A stretch of 64,000 bases of DNA from Eutreptiella sp. 'Long Island Sound 2002' (taxonomy: Eukaryota > Euglenozoa > Euglenophyceae > Eutreptiales > Eutreptiaceae). The stretch lies in the NCBI GenBank assembly GCA_964036045.1, contig OZ038402.1, positions 10,043,513-10,107,512 of the forward strand, read 5' to 3'. Below the pieces are notes generated by a model. It saw only the letters and a program-made list of their open reading frames with translations. It had not been told where the DNA came from and searched no databases. The translations under genes and the position numbers were made by a program. Shown here piece by piece: positions 63,493 to 64,000 of this stretch. The stretch's first letter is position 1. Every line of letters starts with the position of its first letter.

Positions 63493-64000
63493 CGCTATGC
63501 GCTGCCCTTCCCTTGGACCCTCTCCCTCCGTAGGCCGTGGTGCCCATCCGCCTCTCACCACTCCTTCCCTTTCCTTTCCTTTCCTTTGGAGTCGGTTGTG
63601 CGAACGGAAGGGGGGGGGGGGGGTCTGGCCCCACCCCTCCTCCTACGGTTCTCCGCCCGCCCGGGCTGGAGAATCATGGCACCAGCACACCCCTCACGCA
63701 ATCCATGAGCATCAGCACAACAAGGATCATGATTCCCGGAGATCAATGTGCAACGCCAGCAGTCTGCCCACGGTGTTAAAAGGCACCTCATTGTTGCTCA
63801 CCCCAGTTGCAGCACAACATCCGTCAAGGGGCAGGGGGGTGCACATGTGCACGAATCAGAGCCCACGGAATTTCTGACCTGGATCATGCATTGGCCCTAA
63901 TCCGACGATGGCCGTCACCCCCGGGATCCCACCGGCAGGAAATCACTGTTCACGTGTCCCGCGTACGCGGCGGAGCCGCGCCCACCAATTGTTCAAACGC
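63493..64000. other. No gene seen
   Basis: TTTCC pentamer run at 63565-63590 and a G tract at 63611. GCGGCGGAGCCGCG near 63968 resembles GCGGCGGAGCCGCG at 22684. The window ends without a recognised gene. Confidence 0.35.

Overview
The window looks like nuclear DNA from a large, repeat-rich eukaryotic genome, most likely a microalga or other protist. Reasons: genes have GT-AG introns of 1.3-4.2 kb, coding density is very low, exons are GC-rich, and DNA-transposon debris, minisatellites and long G/C homopolymers are everywhere. I could not fix the lineage. No bacterial operon, rRNA or canonical tRNA gene was seen. A 200-base N gap lies at 58801-59000.

Protein genes I can support, all on the minus strand: (1) 5931-7799, an F-box-like protein with about eighteen ribonuclease-inhibitor-type leucine-rich repeats; (2) 11035-13554, a two-exon gene for a PH domain followed by two RING fingers; (3) 19885-21459, a type II membrane protein resembling GT10 fucosyltransferases; (4) about 36290-51481, a six-exon membrane protein resembling bestrophin-type channels, each intron larger than 1.4 kb and each carrying transposon or repeat sequence; (5) 57997-58800, an exon of an acidic protein cut by the gap. 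A coding-like exon at 34580-35030 may be the tail of gene 4.

The rest is mainly mobile DNA. One family has termini starting with five G's, 3-bp target duplications and PIF/Harbinger-type transposase remnants with a C-terminal cysteine cluster (1508-2198, 14915-15982, 17311-18079, 24291-25489, 54928-55553, fragments at 52.0 and 53.5 kb). A second has C-tract termini next to TA (2252-3311, 23420-25509, 39933-40294). A third has 22-bp termini and a 9-bp duplication (36816-38757). Others include a pogo-like nested element (14966-15650), a degenerate pogo/Tigger transposase (43412-45126), a DUF7869-like element (46866-48141), a LINE 3' fragment (49883-50677) and short MITEs.

Several insertions can be proved inside the window, because an unoccupied paralogous copy of the target is also present: the 769-bp element at 17311 against 5363-5400, the 1199-bp element at 24291 against 22880-22895, and the 578-bp element at 25512 against 23395-23435. 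The region 22.6-26.1 kb is therefore a layered transposon nest, and the long intronic stretches of gene 4 show how introns in this genome grow.
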